A DNA stretch of 64,000 bases. Origin: Proteocatella sp041738345 (GTDB lineage: Bacteria > Bacillota > Clostridia > Peptostreptococcales > Filifactoraceae). The notes under the pieces were generated by a model. The model was not told where the DNA came from and made no database searches. It was given only the letters and a program-made list of their open reading frames with translations. Location: positions 1-64,000 of the forward strand of contig JBGSPX010000059.1 of the NCBI GenBank assembly GCA_041738345.1, read 5' to 3'. This document shows, piece after piece, positions 27,451 through 36,602 of this stretch (positions within the stretch are counted from its first letter, which is position 1; each line of letters begins with the position of its first letter). The position numbers and the translations under genes are program-made.

Positions 27451-28026
27451 CTATTCTCCTATCTGATGGCATTTGCGACATCTTGCTTCATAGCTTTCTG
27501 TCGCACCTACAAGTATAACAGGATCATCGTAACGCGCTGGTTTCCCATCGATTATCCTCTGCGTTCTAGTAGCCGGATCTCCACACTTAACACACACAGC
27601 CTGCAACTTGTCTATAAATTCAGCTCTTGCCAAAAGCTCAGGAATTACTCCAAAAGGAACTGCCTTAAAATCCATATCAAGCCCCGCACATATAACTCTT
27701 ATCCCCTGATCTGCGAGTTCTATAACTATATCTATTATCCCCTTTTCAAAAAATTGTACTTCATCAAAACCCACTACTTGAGTATTAGGTGTAATATAAT
27801 CCTTTATCTTTCCTAAATCATCTATAGCTATGGCCTGAATAGCCACTCCACTATGAGACACCACATCTTCTTGACTGTATCTATTATCTATCGAAGGCTT
27901 AAAAACAATCACTTCTTGTTTAGCAATTTTTGCACGTTTTAAACGTCTTATAAGCTCTTCACTCTTCCCTGAATACATAGGGCCTACAACCATTTCTATA
28001 TATCCATGTCCACTGGGTCTATACAT
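27451..28026 (-). CDS. tdk: Thymidine kinase
   Basis: Phosphorylates thymidine to dTMP in the salvage pathway. The P-loop GPMYSGKS is near residue 18, and VVGFDEVQFF carries the Walker B/lasso region. The zinc ribbon is CVKCG followed by CRKC near the C-terminus. I start at ATG 28026, eight bases after GGAGG, giving 191 residues; the upstream in-frame TTG overlaps the ribosome site. It is a type II (TK1-like) enzyme and lies downstream of rpmE. Confidence 0.95.
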   Translation of the reverse strand: MYRPSGHGYIEMVVGPMYSGKSEELIRRLKRAKIAKQEVIVFKPSIDNRYSQEDVVSHSGVAIQAIAIDDLGKIKDYITPNTQVVGFDEVQFFEKGIIDIVIELADQGIRVICAGLDMDFKAVPFGVIPELLARAEFIDKLQAVCVKCGDPATRTQRIIDGKPARYDDPVILVGATESYEARCRKCHQIGE

Positions 28027-28109
28027 TAAACTTTCCTCCAAGTCATACTTTTCCTAATATATTATATCAGATTATGCCCCTAAAAAAAACTAGAAATTAG
28101 TTTTTGCGC

Positions 28110-28142
28110 AAAAAAAGACACCGGATATCAATCTCCCGTGTC
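28110..28142 (-). terminator. Terminator between rpmE and tdk
   Basis: A GACAC/GTGTC stem with extension is followed on the minus strand by seven T residues (28116-28110). It would limit read-through from rpmE into tdk. A second AAAAACTA/TAGTTTTT hairpin follows at 28085-28105. Confidence 0.75.
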
Positions 28143-28157
28143 CATTTAATCCAATTT

Positions 28158-28355
28158 TTATCTGTTGAATTTCTTGTTGAATTTTTCAATTCTTCCGCCT
28201 TTTTCTATACTCTTGTTTTGTCCTGTATAGAAAGGATGGCATTGAGAACAAGTTTCTACACGAATCTCATCTTTTGTAGATCCAGCTGTAAATGTATTTC
28301 CACAAGCACAGTGTACTTGAATTTCATTATACTTTGGATGAATTCCTTGTTTCAT
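28158..28355 (-). CDS. rpmE: 50S ribosomal protein L31 (zinc-binding type)
   Basis: Large-subunit ribosomal protein of 65 residues. It begins MKQGIHP and contains HCACGNTF and CSQCHPFYTG. The cysteine pairs mark the zinc-containing (C+) form of L31, not the zinc-free YkrE/RpmE2 form. I start at ATG 28355 after GAAAGAGG. It has its own strong promoter at 28400-28428 and lies 85 bases downstream of rho. Confidence 0.97.
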   Translation of the reverse strand: MKQGIHPKYNEIQVHCACGNTFTAGSTKDEIRVETCSQCHPFYTGQNKSIEKGGRIEKFNKKFNR

Positions 28356-28399
28356 TATTTTCACCTCTTTCTCACGTAAAATCATAATTTAACTCATAC

Positions 28400-28428
28400 A
28401 TTATATCATACTATAAAAATAAGTTCAA
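28400..28428 (-). promoter_or_regulatory. Promoter of rpmE
   Basis: On the minus strand TTGAAC (28428-28423) is followed after 17 bases by TGa-TATAAT (28405-28400), a near-consensus promoter 45 bases before the start codon. Confidence 0.75.
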
Positions 28429-28440
28429 TACAATAAAAAT

Positions 28441-29616
28441 TTATTTCATAGCTTTATTTACCGCTTCCATAAACTCTATATTGTCTTTAGTATTTTTCAT
28501 TACAGAAATGACATCTTCTGCTACTTCTTGCAAGGTTTTGTTTGAAAAATATTTTCTTAATACAATCATAGTTTCCATTTCTTCCTGCGAAAGAAGTAAT
28601 TCTTCTTTTCTTGTTCCTGATTTGAAGATATCAATTGCTGGATATATTCTTCTTTCTGCGAGCTTTCTATCAAGATGAAGCTCCATATTTCCAGTTCCTT
28701 TAAATTCTTCAAATATAACATCGTCCATTCTAGAACCAGTATCTACAAGTGCGGTTGCAATTATAGTAAGCGATCCGCCTTCTCTCATATTTCTTGCTGA
28801 GCCAAAAAATTTCTTTGGTCCATAAAGTGCGCCTGGGTCAAGGCCGCCGGAAAGAGTTCTTCCCGTTGGATTTATTGTAAGATTGTAAGCTCTAGAAAGC
28901 CTCGTAATACTGTCCATAAGTATCACTACATCTTTTCCATGCTCTACAAGACATTTAGCTCTTGCTAGCACCATCTCTGCTACTTTTATATGGTTCGATG
29001 GTTCTTGATCAAAAGTAGAGGCTATAACGTCACAATCTACATATTCCTTTATATCAGTAACCTCTTCTGGTCTTTCATCCACAAGAAGTACAATCAGTTC
29101 CACATCACTATTGTTCTTTACTATTGCATTTGCAATACACTTAAGTAGTGTTGTTTTCCCTGCTTTAGGAGGGGCTACAATAAGCCCTCTTTGCCCTTTT
29201 CCAACAGGTGCCATAATATCAATTATTCTTGTTGAGATATTCTCTGGATCCATTTCAAGCACAAGCTTTTCCTTTGGATATATCGGGGTAAGTCGGTCGA
29301 AATCCCTTCTACTTGCTGCCGTTTCAGGTTTTAAATCATTTATGGATTTAACATAAAGAATCGCTCTAAAACGTTCATTATTTTTAGGCTCTCTAGTTAT
29401 TCCGCAAACTTTATCTCCCGTCTTCATATTAAATCTTCTTATTTGAGCAGGACTGATATAAACATCATTCTCTGTAGACTGATAGTTTTCCCCTCTCAAA
29501 AAACCAAATCCATCGGGAAGTATTTCAAGTACTCCCTCTGCAAGTTGAGCATTTTCATCATTTATAAGATCTTGATATTCCTCTTTTGTATATAAATCTA
29601 CTCTTTCCGGTTTCAT
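28441..29616 (-). CDS. rho: Transcription termination factor Rho
   Basis: Hexameric RNA helicase that terminates untranslated transcripts. The CSD RNA-binding domain (EGVLEILPDGFGFLR, from about residue 27) is followed by the RecA-type motor with Walker A APPKAGKTTLL (about 145), Walker B VVILMDSITRLSRAYN, the Q-loop and R-loop region GGLDPGALYGPKKFFGSARN. At 391 residues it is shorter than the 419 of E. coli because the N-terminal Rho_N helix bundle is largely absent. The ATG follows AAAAGGA. It heads the conserved block. Confidence 0.96.
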   Translation of the reverse strand: MKPERVDLYTKEEYQDLINDENAQLAEGVLEILPDGFGFLRGENYQSTENDVYISPAQIRRFNMKTGDKVCGITREPKNNERFRAILYVKSINDLKPETAASRRDFDRLTPIYPKEKLVLEMDPENISTRIIDIMAPVGKGQRGLIVAPPKAGKTTLLKCIANAIVKNNSDVELIVLLVDERPEEVTDIKEYVDCDVIASTFDQEPSNHIKVAEMVLARAKCLVEHGKDVVILMDSITRLSRAYNLTINPTGRTLSGGLDPGALYGPKKFFGSARNMREGGSLTIIATALVDTGSRMDDVIFEEFKGTGNMELHLDRKLAERRIYPAIDIFKSGTRKEELLLSQEEMETMIVLRKYFSNKTLQEVAEDVISVMKNTKDNIEFMEAVNKAMK

Positions 29617-29647
29617 CCACTATTCCTTTTCACGCACTTTATTTGTT

Positions 29648-31135
29648 TTAAAATTCTAGTTTTTTATGTCTATCTATAAATTCTTTGAGCAGTTCATTTA
29701 TAGTTGCAGCTCCACCTTCAATATCTGACTCTATATTAAGCGGCATTACAGGTTCATGAAGCGACATTCTAAGCAGACACCAACCATATGAAGTCTTCAA
29801 CTTTATCCCCTCGTAATTCGGAGTTTCGATTTCAAAAATGCTATGATTCGATGCAAAAGTTCTAAATTCTTCAAGCACATTTTCACCATATGTTCTGAAA
29901 TTATCATCTTTTATCTTAAGCCTATATTCAACACTTTCCACTGGCTGTTTCAAATCAGAAATAAGTGTTTGAATTTTCTTGCCTTCTTGATGAAGTTTTG
30001 ACACTTCTATCAAAATTTTGGCAATTAGATACGCTCCATCATCTAGAAAATAATTTTCTTCAAGTGCTGCATGTCCTGAAGTTTCTATAGCAAGATATGA
30101 TTTTTTATCGTTCTCTTCATTTATTCTTTTTGCCTCATTTATTACATTTTTATAACCTCGTTTAAATCTATGATGCTGCCCACCTCTTGCCGCTATAAAT
30201 TCAGTAAGCCCTGTAGAGGTTATTGAGTCTGTAACTATAATAGAATCTGGATGCTCTTTTAGTATTATATCAGAAATTAGTGCAATAAGTGCATTTCTAT
30301 TTATTTCTTTTCCATCATCACTTACAATCGCAGCTCTATCTACATCTGTATCAAAAATTATACCCAAATCCGAGTTGGTTTCAAGCACTGCTTTTGATAT
30401 AGCTTCCATAGCTTCTTTATTCTCTGGATTTGGTTGATGATTTGGGAACATTCCATCAGGATTTAAAAATTGACTGCCCGAAATATCTGCGCCTAAACTT
30501 GCAAGCACCTTTGTTGCAAAAAAACCGCCAGCGCCATTGCCTGCATCCACTGCAATTTTTAGTCCCTCAAGAGGTCTTCCCATTCCAGTTTCTTTCATTA
30601 TTCTGTATACTAGTACTTTTGAGTAGTCTTCAATAAGATTTTTTTCAATAACTCTCCCAGAATTCTCCTCTATATCTTTTTCAAGTGTCATTTTATAAGC
30701 AAATTCAAGAATTTCAGCAATATCTGCTTTTTCAGCTCCTCCTCTTTTTGTAAATATTTTTACTCCATTGTAATAATATGGAAGATGACTAGCCGTTATC
30801 ATTATTCCACAGGTACAACTATATTCTTCCATAACCGTAGTCATAAACATAGCTGGAGTGGTAGCCATATTGCAGTCAATAACATTTACACCATGCGCTT
30901 CAAACTCACTAATCATAGCTTCTCTTATCGCTGGCCCTGATATTCTAGAATCCATTCCTACTGCAATTCTAAATTTATCGCAGGAATTATTTTCTTTCTT
31001 CTCAAGCCACTTCAGTATCCCAAGTGAAATCGCTAAAATTCGTTCCTTTGTAAGATTTACTTCTAGTTTATCATTTTCAACTGCAATTCCTCTTATATCT
31101 GTACCATTTTGTAATTTCAAAAAGTTTGATAGCAT
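29648..31135 (-). CDS. Phosphomannomutase/phosphoglucomutase family protein
   Basis: Alpha-D-phosphohexomutase of 495 residues, a second family member distinct from pgcA. Motifs in order are GTDIRG, the phosphoserine loop TASHLP (about 128; the usual N is replaced by L), the metal loop DTDVDRAA (about 265), the sugar-binding ETSGHAA (about 355) and a C-terminal SYGWCLLRMSLHEP in place of the usual RxSGTEP. These variations are shared by a plant- and clostridium-type PMM/PGM subgroup, so the substrate is unclear. It lies between glpX and rho. Confidence 0.88.
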   Translation of the reverse strand: MLSNFLKLQNGTDIRGIAVENDKLEVNLTKERILAISLGILKWLEKKENNSCDKFRIAVGMDSRISGPAIREAMISEFEAHGVNVIDCNMATTPAMFMTTVMEEYSCTCGIMITASHLPYYYNGVKIFTKRGGAEKADIAEILEFAYKMTLEKDIEENSGRVIEKNLIEDYSKVLVYRIMKETGMGRPLEGLKIAVDAGNGAGGFFATKVLASLGADISGSQFLNPDGMFPNHQPNPENKEAMEAISKAVLETNSDLGIIFDTDVDRAAIVSDDGKEINRNALIALISDIILKEHPDSIIVTDSITSTGLTEFIAARGGQHHRFKRGYKNVINEAKRINEENDKKSYLAIETSGHAALEENYFLDDGAYLIAKILIEVSKLHQEGKKIQTLISDLKQPVESVEYRLKIKDDNFRTYGENVLEEFRTFASNHSIFEIETPNYEGIKLKTSYGWCLLRMSLHEPVMPLNIESDIEGGAATINELLKEFIDRHKKLEF

Positions 31136-31177
31136 TATAATTCTTTCCCTTCCTAAATGTCACTTACCCCCGACTGT

Positions 31178-32176
31178 CTATCTTTGTCCGTAAGTCTGCA
31201 TAAGTTGTTTTAATATATCATTTTTGTCTAATTTATGAGTAGCTTCTACAAAACGAATAGTTCCACTTTTAGATCTCATAACTACAGAATGTGTAGATGC
31301 TCCATTATCGCCTAAATAAACTACACCTTTTAGGAAATCTCCAGAAGTTACACCTGTAGCTGCAAAATAAATCTCATCCCCTGATACAAGATCCTCAAGC
31401 GTAAGTACTTTATTTATATCTTCATCAGTGAAACCCATCTCGTGGCATCTTTCTACTTCCTGCTCACTCATTGGGCAAAGTCTTCCTTGCATATCGCCTC
31501 CTAAGATTTTAACTGCTGCTGCTGCAATTACACCTTCTGGCGCGCCTCCCATACCAAACATTATATCAACCCCTGTATTTTCAAAGCAAGTTGCAATTCC
31601 ACCTGCTATATCCCCTTCATTAAATACCTTTATTCTTGCACCTGCTTCTCTTATTTCATCAATTATTCCTTGATGACGTTCTCTATCAAGAAGAGTTGCA
31701 GTTAACGCCTCCACAGGTTTTCCTAATGCTTTTGCCACACAATTAAGATTTTCTGTAACAGATTTTGTTATGTCTACACATCCCTTAGCTTTTGGTCCCA
31801 CTATTATTTTTTCCATATAAGTGTCTGGCGCTTTTAACATACACCCTTGTTTAGCCATAGCAATAACTGCAATCGCATTTGGAAGTCCTTTTGCTATAAG
31901 TGACGTTCCATCAAGAGGATCTACTGCAATGTCAAAACTTGGTCCATACCCACTTCCAACTTTTTCACCAACATAAAGCATTGGTGCCTCATCAAGCTCA
32001 CCTTCTCCAATTACGATTTCGCCTTTTATATTGACACTTTCAAAGGCCATCCTCATTCCTTCTACCGCTGCACCATCTGCACCATTCTTGTCGCCTCTTC
32101 CCATAAACTTTGCCGATGCAAGTGCTGCTGTTTCAGTAACTCTAACAAGTTCCAATGCTAAATTACGATCATCCAT
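31178..32176 (-). CDS. glpX: Class II fructose-1,6-bisphosphatase GlpX
   Basis: Hydrolyses fructose-1,6-bisphosphate in gluconeogenesis. The inositol-phosphatase-like fold carries the metal-binding signatures GEGELDEAP (about 50-60) and DPLDGTS (about 85), plus FGMGGAPEGV. I start at ATG 32176 after GGGAGG, giving 332 residues, a normal GlpX length. It lies 42 bases before the phosphohexomutase gene, and both serve hexose-phosphate metabolism. Confidence 0.96.
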   Translation of the reverse strand: MDDRNLALELVRVTETAALASAKFMGRGDKNGADGAAVEGMRMAFESVNIKGEIVIGEGELDEAPMLYVGEKVGSGYGPSFDIAVDPLDGTSLIAKGLPNAIAVIAMAKQGCMLKAPDTYMEKIIVGPKAKGCVDITKSVTENLNCVAKALGKPVEALTATLLDRERHQGIIDEIREAGARIKVFNEGDIAGGIATCFENTGVDIMFGMGGAPEGVIAAAAVKILGGDMQGRLCPMSEQEVERCHEMGFTDEDINKVLTLEDLVSGDEIYFAATGVTSGDFLKGVVYLGDNGASTHSVVMRSKSGTIRFVEATHKLDKNDILKQLMQTYGQR

Positions 32177-32265
32177 TATAAATCCTCCCAAAATATTAGA
32201 AATTAAATTAAAATTGCCAAGTAAATATCATGCCTTTATATTAATAATTCAAACTTCTACAGCGT

Positions 32266-33966
32266 TTAATAATAAGATATTTTTATAGCTTCTATAACAT
32301 CCATTCCCTCATAGCCAGTTATGATTACATTTTGTCCTTTTGCCAAATCTCTAGAATCTTGAACTTTGTTTGTTACATAATCATATATTTCAGTTTTTGA
32401 AGTCATTATTACTTTCTTAGATTTCCCATCATTATCCTTTATATATAGATAATCTTCTCTTACATTTAAATCTTCTATTATTCCTGTAAATACTTCACCC
32501 TTAGTTTGAGAATATAATGTCAAATCTATAACCTCGTTGCTGTTTGCATAAATATCAGCTTCATATCCTACTTTTATATCAGATATACCAACCTTTTTAT
32601 TTTTCATATACACATACGAGTTTGAATTTAAATTCATTTCTCTTATATCTCCATATTCATCTGAAAATATAATTTTTGCACTAGAACTTGAATTTACAGT
32701 CAGTCCTTTTATTATAACATTTTTAAAAGTTCTTTTTACAGTTTTAGATTCAATTTCTGTAATTATAGAATTTTTTACAGTTGCAGTTATATCATCGCCC
32801 TCTGTTAAATCACTTATTTTAGCATCCTTTTTATCTTTTATTACATCTGCTCTGCTTGAAATATCATACTCTTCAACTTTACCTTTATCATTTCTTATTT
32901 TGATTGAAGAAGATCTCACTGAAACTATTTCTCCATAAAGTGTTTTGTTTACATCAAGCTTGCTAAACGCTTCAATCCCTTTAACAGTGGTGCCATCAGT
33001 ATAAAGTTTAACTTCATATCCCGTCTTTATATCTTCTGGATAAGCTTGCTTATCATCAAGCGCTACTACTACACCACTCGCCTTATTAGAAAAGCTTAAG
33101 ATGCTCCCTTTGGTATCTTCTATAGTAACTACTATGTTGTTATCGTCCACACCTATATATTTGATAATACCTTCAACAATTACGCCACTAGGCATAACCA
33201 CCTTGTTAGAATTGTTGGTGTTATTACTGTTATTATTGGTATTATTATTTGTGTTATTGTTATTATTGTTGGTATTAGTATTGCTGTTTCCGCCTGCAGC
33301 CTTAGCCTTTTCACTATTTGGATATGCAAGTGACAGCATCTTTGCAGTTTCACCTCTTGTTACAGGTTTGTTAGGGTAGAATTTTCCAGTAGTTGCTACA
33401 ATTCCTTTTCTTCCTAAAAGTTCGATGTATGCTATGGCCTGCTTAACTATAGTATTACTATCTTCATATTTAACTACTGCCGCATTACTAAGCTCTGAAT
33501 TCCAATTAAGTGCTCTTACTAAGTACACACAAAATTCATATCTTAAAGCATCCTTAGGTTTCTTTGTTTTTACATCAACCAGATCTTTAAGGTATGCTTC
33601 TCCAAACCAGCTATTTTCAAGTGCAAACACTACAGAATTTCTAGCATATTCAGGTATATTATTTTCAGTTAATTTTTTAGCCCATTTGTCCTTATTTTGA
33701 GTATAAGTAGAGCTTACAATTTCAGAAGGATAAAGCCTTGCCATAAATACTATCGCATCAATACGCGAAACTGATGCATTTGGTTTAAATGTACCATTTG
33801 AATAACCACTTACTAATCCTTTTGCTGCAATATCATTTACATATACCGCACTCCAATGCGCATTTCCTTTGCTATCTTTAAGATCTGTAAATCCTGTTGC
33901 ATAAGAAACTACCGTACTCAATGAAAACATTAATGCCACAGCTAGTGATAATATCCTTTTTTTCAT
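32266..33966 (-). CDS. SLH-domain surface protein with Asn-rich linker
   Basis: Secreted protein anchored non-covalently to the pyruvylated wall polymer. Residues 1-24 form a signal peptide. Three SLH-type segments follow: about 25-78 (GLVSGYSNGTFKPN), a degenerate one about 90-152, and about 162-215 (FYPNKPVTRGETAKML). Residues about 225-255 are an almost pure Asn/Thr/Ser linker. The remaining 300 residues are repeating beta-rich modules with alternating charged and hydrophobic residues and no motif I recognise. The ATG has GGAGG nine bases upstream. It lies 18 bases after the stalk-protein gene, in a shared operon. Confidence 0.88.
   Translation of the reverse strand: MKKRILSLAVALMFSLSTVVSYATGFTDLKDSKGNAHWSAVYVNDIAAKGLVSGYSNGTFKPNASVSRIDAIVFMARLYPSEIVSSTYTQNKDKWAKKLTENNIPEYARNSVVFALENSWFGEAYLKDLVDVKTKKPKDALRYEFCVYLVRALNWNSELSNAAVVKYEDSNTIVKQAIAYIELLGRKGIVATTGKFYPNKPVTRGETAKMLSLAYPNSEKAKAAGGNSNTNTNNNNNNTNNNTNNNSNNTNNSNKVVMPSGVIVEGIIKYIGVDDNNIVVTIEDTKGSILSFSNKASGVVVALDDKQAYPEDIKTGYEVKLYTDGTTVKGIEAFSKLDVNKTLYGEIVSVRSSSIKIRNDKGKVEEYDISSRADVIKDKKDAKISDLTEGDDITATVKNSIITEIESKTVKRTFKNVIIKGLTVNSSSSAKIIFSDEYGDIREMNLNSNSYVYMKNKKVGISDIKVGYEADIYANSNEVIDLTLYSQTKGEVFTGIIEDLNVREDYLYIKDNDGKSKKVIMTSKTEIYDYVTNKVQDSRDLAKGQNVIITGYEGMDVIEAIKISYY
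33203..33290 (-). repeat. Asn-codon low-complexity tract
   Basis: About 30 codons, mostly AAC/AAT with some ACC/ACT and AGC, encoding the Asn-rich linker of the SLH protein. Slippage-prone and likely variable in length between strains. Confidence 0.85.
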
Positions 33967-33984
33967 AAATTCATACCTCCATTA

Positions 33985-34860
33985 CTAATATACGCTTGCA
34001 AATTCATCATATGAAATAGCAGTTATCGCTAAAGTTTTTGATGAATCCGAATTATTCAAAACATAATATGTTATTCCATCATAAGTGGTTTTTTCTAAAG
34101 TATAACTTCCACTTAATATGTCCGATTTTACAGTAAGCGAATCGCCACTTATAGTGTAGCTTCCTTTACTGCTTTTCTTAAGCGTTATATTATTTATATC
34201 CAAAGTGTTGTCTGCTCTAAACTGAATTACAAATTTTTCTTTATTCATGTTTTGCATAGCCCAGGTTCCATGAACCTTGCTGTTTGAAGTGGCTGTGTCT
34301 TTCGATGGAGCTGAAGTTTGTCCAGTTCCCGTACTTCCGCCTTCAGTTGGTTTTTGAGGCTCCGTTGGTTTAGTTGGTTCTACTGGATCTACTGGAAATA
34401 ATCCTGAACCCAGACTTATATCTACCGTATAATTTGGACTTCCCTGCCATTTGGTTTGCCCTCCCATTTGATTTGCTACAAATGAAAGTGGTACCATCAT
34501 ACTAGTTCCCATTATAACTGGTGGCGCATCCATTTCCACAAGTTGACCATTTACCTTAGCCATTTTATTATTCTTAGTAAGTTCTACTTCTATACCTTCT
34601 TTGGTTCCCTTGGCAGTACTTGTTTGTGCATTCCATTTTATATCTTTTTCTGGAACTCCTATCGCTAAAAAGAGAGATTTAAATGGAATCATGACCCTAC
34701 TTGATGCAGTATCCAAAACCGCAGGATGGCCTACTACCGTCATTTTGGTTCCATCAACAATAACGGTTATATTGTCTTTTGCTTGAGCATTCGTTACCGA
34801 AAGTATCCCGCCGCTGAAAAATATTATCCCAGCTGTAAATATACTTAAGAATTTCTTCAT
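33985..34860 (-). CDS. Copper amine oxidase N-terminal-like stalk-domain protein
   Basis: A 291-residue secreted protein. Residues 1-27 form a signal peptide. Residues about 30-150 match the Cu-amine-oxidase N-terminal fold common on clostridial surfaces (ITVIVDGTKM, MIPFKSLFLAIG, MVPLSFVANQMGG). This is a protein-binding or wall-associated module, not an enzyme. A Pro/Thr/Glu/Gly/Ser-rich linker (about 158-195) leads to a 90-residue beta-barrel-like domain (VHGTWAM, TLDINN, SYTISGD) resembling lipocalin-like repeat proteins. It is upstream of and probably co-transcribed with the SLH gene. No SLH or LPXTG anchor is present. Confidence 0.82.
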   Translation of the reverse strand: MKKFLSIFTAGIIFFSGGILSVTNAQAKDNITVIVDGTKMTVVGHPAVLDTASSRVMIPFKSLFLAIGVPEKDIKWNAQTSTAKGTKEGIEVELTKNNKMAKVNGQLVEMDAPPVIMGTSMMVPLSFVANQMGGQTKWQGSPNYTVDISLGSGLFPVDPVEPTKPTEPQKPTEGGSTGTGQTSAPSKDTATSNSKVHGTWAMQNMNKEKFVIQFRADNTLDINNITLKKSSKGSYTISGDSLTVKSDILSGSYTLEKTTYDGITYYVLNNSDSSKTLAITAISYDEFASVY

Positions 34861-35077
34861 TTTAATCTGCCTCCAAATAAAATTTTTAAATTTAATTATT
34901 TATAAAACCTAGTCAAACATATACCTCTATATTAACAAATAAATTTAACAATTCCGTAACAAGTGTATTACAAATAACATTACAATTATATCATGTAACT
35001 CCTAATAAATCAAAACATAGTCGCATACGATGTATACTTTTATCTAAATCAATTTTAGGTTATCGCGTTAGAATATT

Positions 35078-35094
35078 TGTAAACTTTTTGTAAT
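35078..35094 (+). promoter_or_regulatory. WalR (YycF)-like box 1
   Basis: TGTAAA, five bases, TGTAAT. This fits exactly the TGTWAH-N5-TGTWAH direct repeat known for WalR in low-GC Firmicutes. It lies upstream of a cell-wall hydrolase gene, the classic WalR target. Confidence 0.55.
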
Positions 35095-35195
35095 TTTTAA
35101 TCGACAGTAACAATTATTACAAATCTTATATGTGTTGATATAAAGGATTTCTTTATTATTTATTTTGTAGACACCACTTATCGCCTTCTCCGCAT

Positions 35196-35212
35196 TGTAA
35201 CTATTTTGTAAT
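35196..35212 (+). promoter_or_regulatory. WalR (YycF)-like box 2
   Basis: TGTAAC, five bases, TGTAAT: a second exact match to TGTWAH-N5-TGTWAH. It ends 31 bases before the -10, a position suited to activation. Confidence 0.6.
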
Positions 35213-35239
35213 AAAAAGCTTTTCAAGTAAAATAAAGCG

Positions 35240-35248
35240 TGATATAAT
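35240..35248 (+). promoter_or_regulatory. Extended -10 promoter of the NlpC/P60 gene
   Basis: TGaTATAAT lies 37 bases before the start codon. The -35 region is poor, consistent with activator dependence. Confidence 0.6.
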
Positions 35249-35284
35249 AAGTGATGTTAAGAAAAAGAAATGGAGGAAACGCAA

Positions 35285-36508
35285 ATGATAAAGCTTCAAG
35301 CAAGTAGTGTGAAGCACTCAATCTTACGCAGCCCCTATCTATTCATCCTTACATCTTTGCTTTGTCTAATCGGCGGATTATTTTATTATCAGCCTGGTGT
35401 TGGCTATGAGATAGTATCAAATGGTGAACATGTGGGTTATGTAAAAACTAGAACGCAAGCAGAGCAAACAGTAAATAGCTTAAATAAACAAATTCGTGAT
35501 GAAAAAGGTGAAGCCGCAGTATATGACCTCAAAGTTACTTATCAAAAGGGAAAAATGGATAAAAATGAATTCACTGGTGATGATGTAATGAAACAAAACT
35601 TTGAGCAATCTTTAGATGTGAAAATGCCGGCATACATCATAAAATCTGACAATAAAGTAGTAATGGCCGTTAAAGATGAAGCAACTGCTCAAAAGGTACT
35701 TAATACTGTAAAAGCTCCATATGTTGTAAAATCAGACTCCAACAAAATAATAAATGTTAGAGTCAACTTTATACAAGATGTGGAAGTACTTAAGCTAAAC
35801 AAGGTTTCAGAGGATAAAATTTTAGAATCTCATGAAGCTTTAGCATCAGTAAACCCAAGTACAAGTGTATCACGTTCTAATCTTTCAAGAAGTTTAGTTC
35901 CTAAAACAGATAATGTAACTACATTATTTGATATAAAGACATCTTATCAAGAGATTGGAAAAATACCTGTACAACCAGGAATAAAAAAAGTTGCTGACCC
36001 TACAATGAGTAGTGGTAAATCAAAAGTTAAGTCAGAGGGTATAGCAGGAGTTAGAGAAGTAAACCGTTTAGTTACAATGGTAAATGGAAATATCTTAGAA
36101 GAAAAAGTTTTAACTCAAAAAGTAATTCAAAAACCAAAAGATACTATTATATTATATGGAACTAAAACTGTAGGTGGTAGTGTTCTTGGTATTGCAAAAC
36201 AATACATTGGAACTCCTTACAGATGGGGTGGCACAACTCCTAGCGGATTTGACTGTTCTGGATTTACATCTTATGTTTATAGACAACTTGGAGTATCGCT
36301 TCCTAGAACATCATTTTCTCAATCAAGAGCAGGAACTACCGTTTCTCGTTCTGAACTTCAACCAGGTGATTTAGTTTATGGACCAGGTCATGTTGGGATA
36401 TATGTTGGAAATGGATCTTATATCCATGCTCCATCACCAGGACAAAGTGTAAAAATATCACCACTGTCTCAATTTAGAAATTTCTCTCATGGTGTGAGAG
36501 TACTATAA
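35285..36508 (+). CDS. NlpC/P60 cell-wall hydrolase with G5 domain
   Basis: Secreted or membrane-tethered endopeptidase that cuts peptide stems of peptidoglycan. A single membrane segment lies near residues 20-37. Residues about 45-230 form a paired helix/strand module seen in clostridial M23 and NlpC proteins. A G5-type domain (about 245-300) is followed by the NlpC/P60 domain (about 305-407) with catalytic C324 in DCSGF, H369 in GHVGIY and H381 in YIHAP. I start at ATG 35285, eight bases after GGAGG; the earlier ATG overlaps that site. Two WalR-like boxes lie upstream. Confidence 0.92.
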   Translation: MIKLQASSVKHSILRSPYLFILTSLLCLIGGLFYYQPGVGYEIVSNGEHVGYVKTRTQAEQTVNSLNKQIRDEKGEAAVYDLKVTYQKGKMDKNEFTGDDVMKQNFEQSLDVKMPAYIIKSDNKVVMAVKDEATAQKVLNTVKAPYVVKSDSNKIINVRVNFIQDVEVLKLNKVSEDKILESHEALASVNPSTSVSRSNLSRSLVPKTDNVTTLFDIKTSYQEIGKIPVQPGIKKVADPTMSSGKSKVKSEGIAGVREVNRLVTMVNGNILEEKVLTQKVIQKPKDTIILYGTKTVGGSVLGIAKQYIGTPYRWGGTTPSGFDCSGFTSYVYRQLGVSLPRTSFSQSRAGTTVSRSELQPGDLVYGPGHVGIYVGNGSYIHAPSPGQSVKISPLSQFRNFSHGVRVL

Positions 36509-36540
36509 CAGAATTTTACGATACTAAAATATATAAAATA

Positions 36541-36573
36541 AAGTGTTGGTTCAATAATGACCAACACTTTTTT
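36541..36573. terminator. Terminator after the NlpC/P60 gene
   Basis: A 10-bp stem, AAGTGTTGGT with ACCAACACTT, nine-base loop and a T-run on the plus strand. The minus-strand tail is also T-rich, so it may serve the convergent TolC-like gene too. Confidence 0.88.
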
Positions 36574-36602
36574 AATTTAAATTTTTTTATTTTTTATGTT
36601 CT

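Larger units (their letters stand above)
34861..35284. promoter_or_regulatory. Divergent intergenic region with repeated TTGTAA/TTACAA motifs
   Basis: 424 bases without a gene, between the minus-strand stalk/SLH operon and the plus-strand NlpC/P60 gene. It is AT-rich and carries many TTGTAA or TTACAA half-sites, two of which form spaced direct repeats described separately. A promoter for the hydrolase is at 35240-35248. Confidence 0.6.

Noticed and set aside
33101..33379. Plus-strand Leu-rich frame opposite the SLH gene
   Set aside because: Shadow of the Asn-rich tract read on the other strand; no translation signal.
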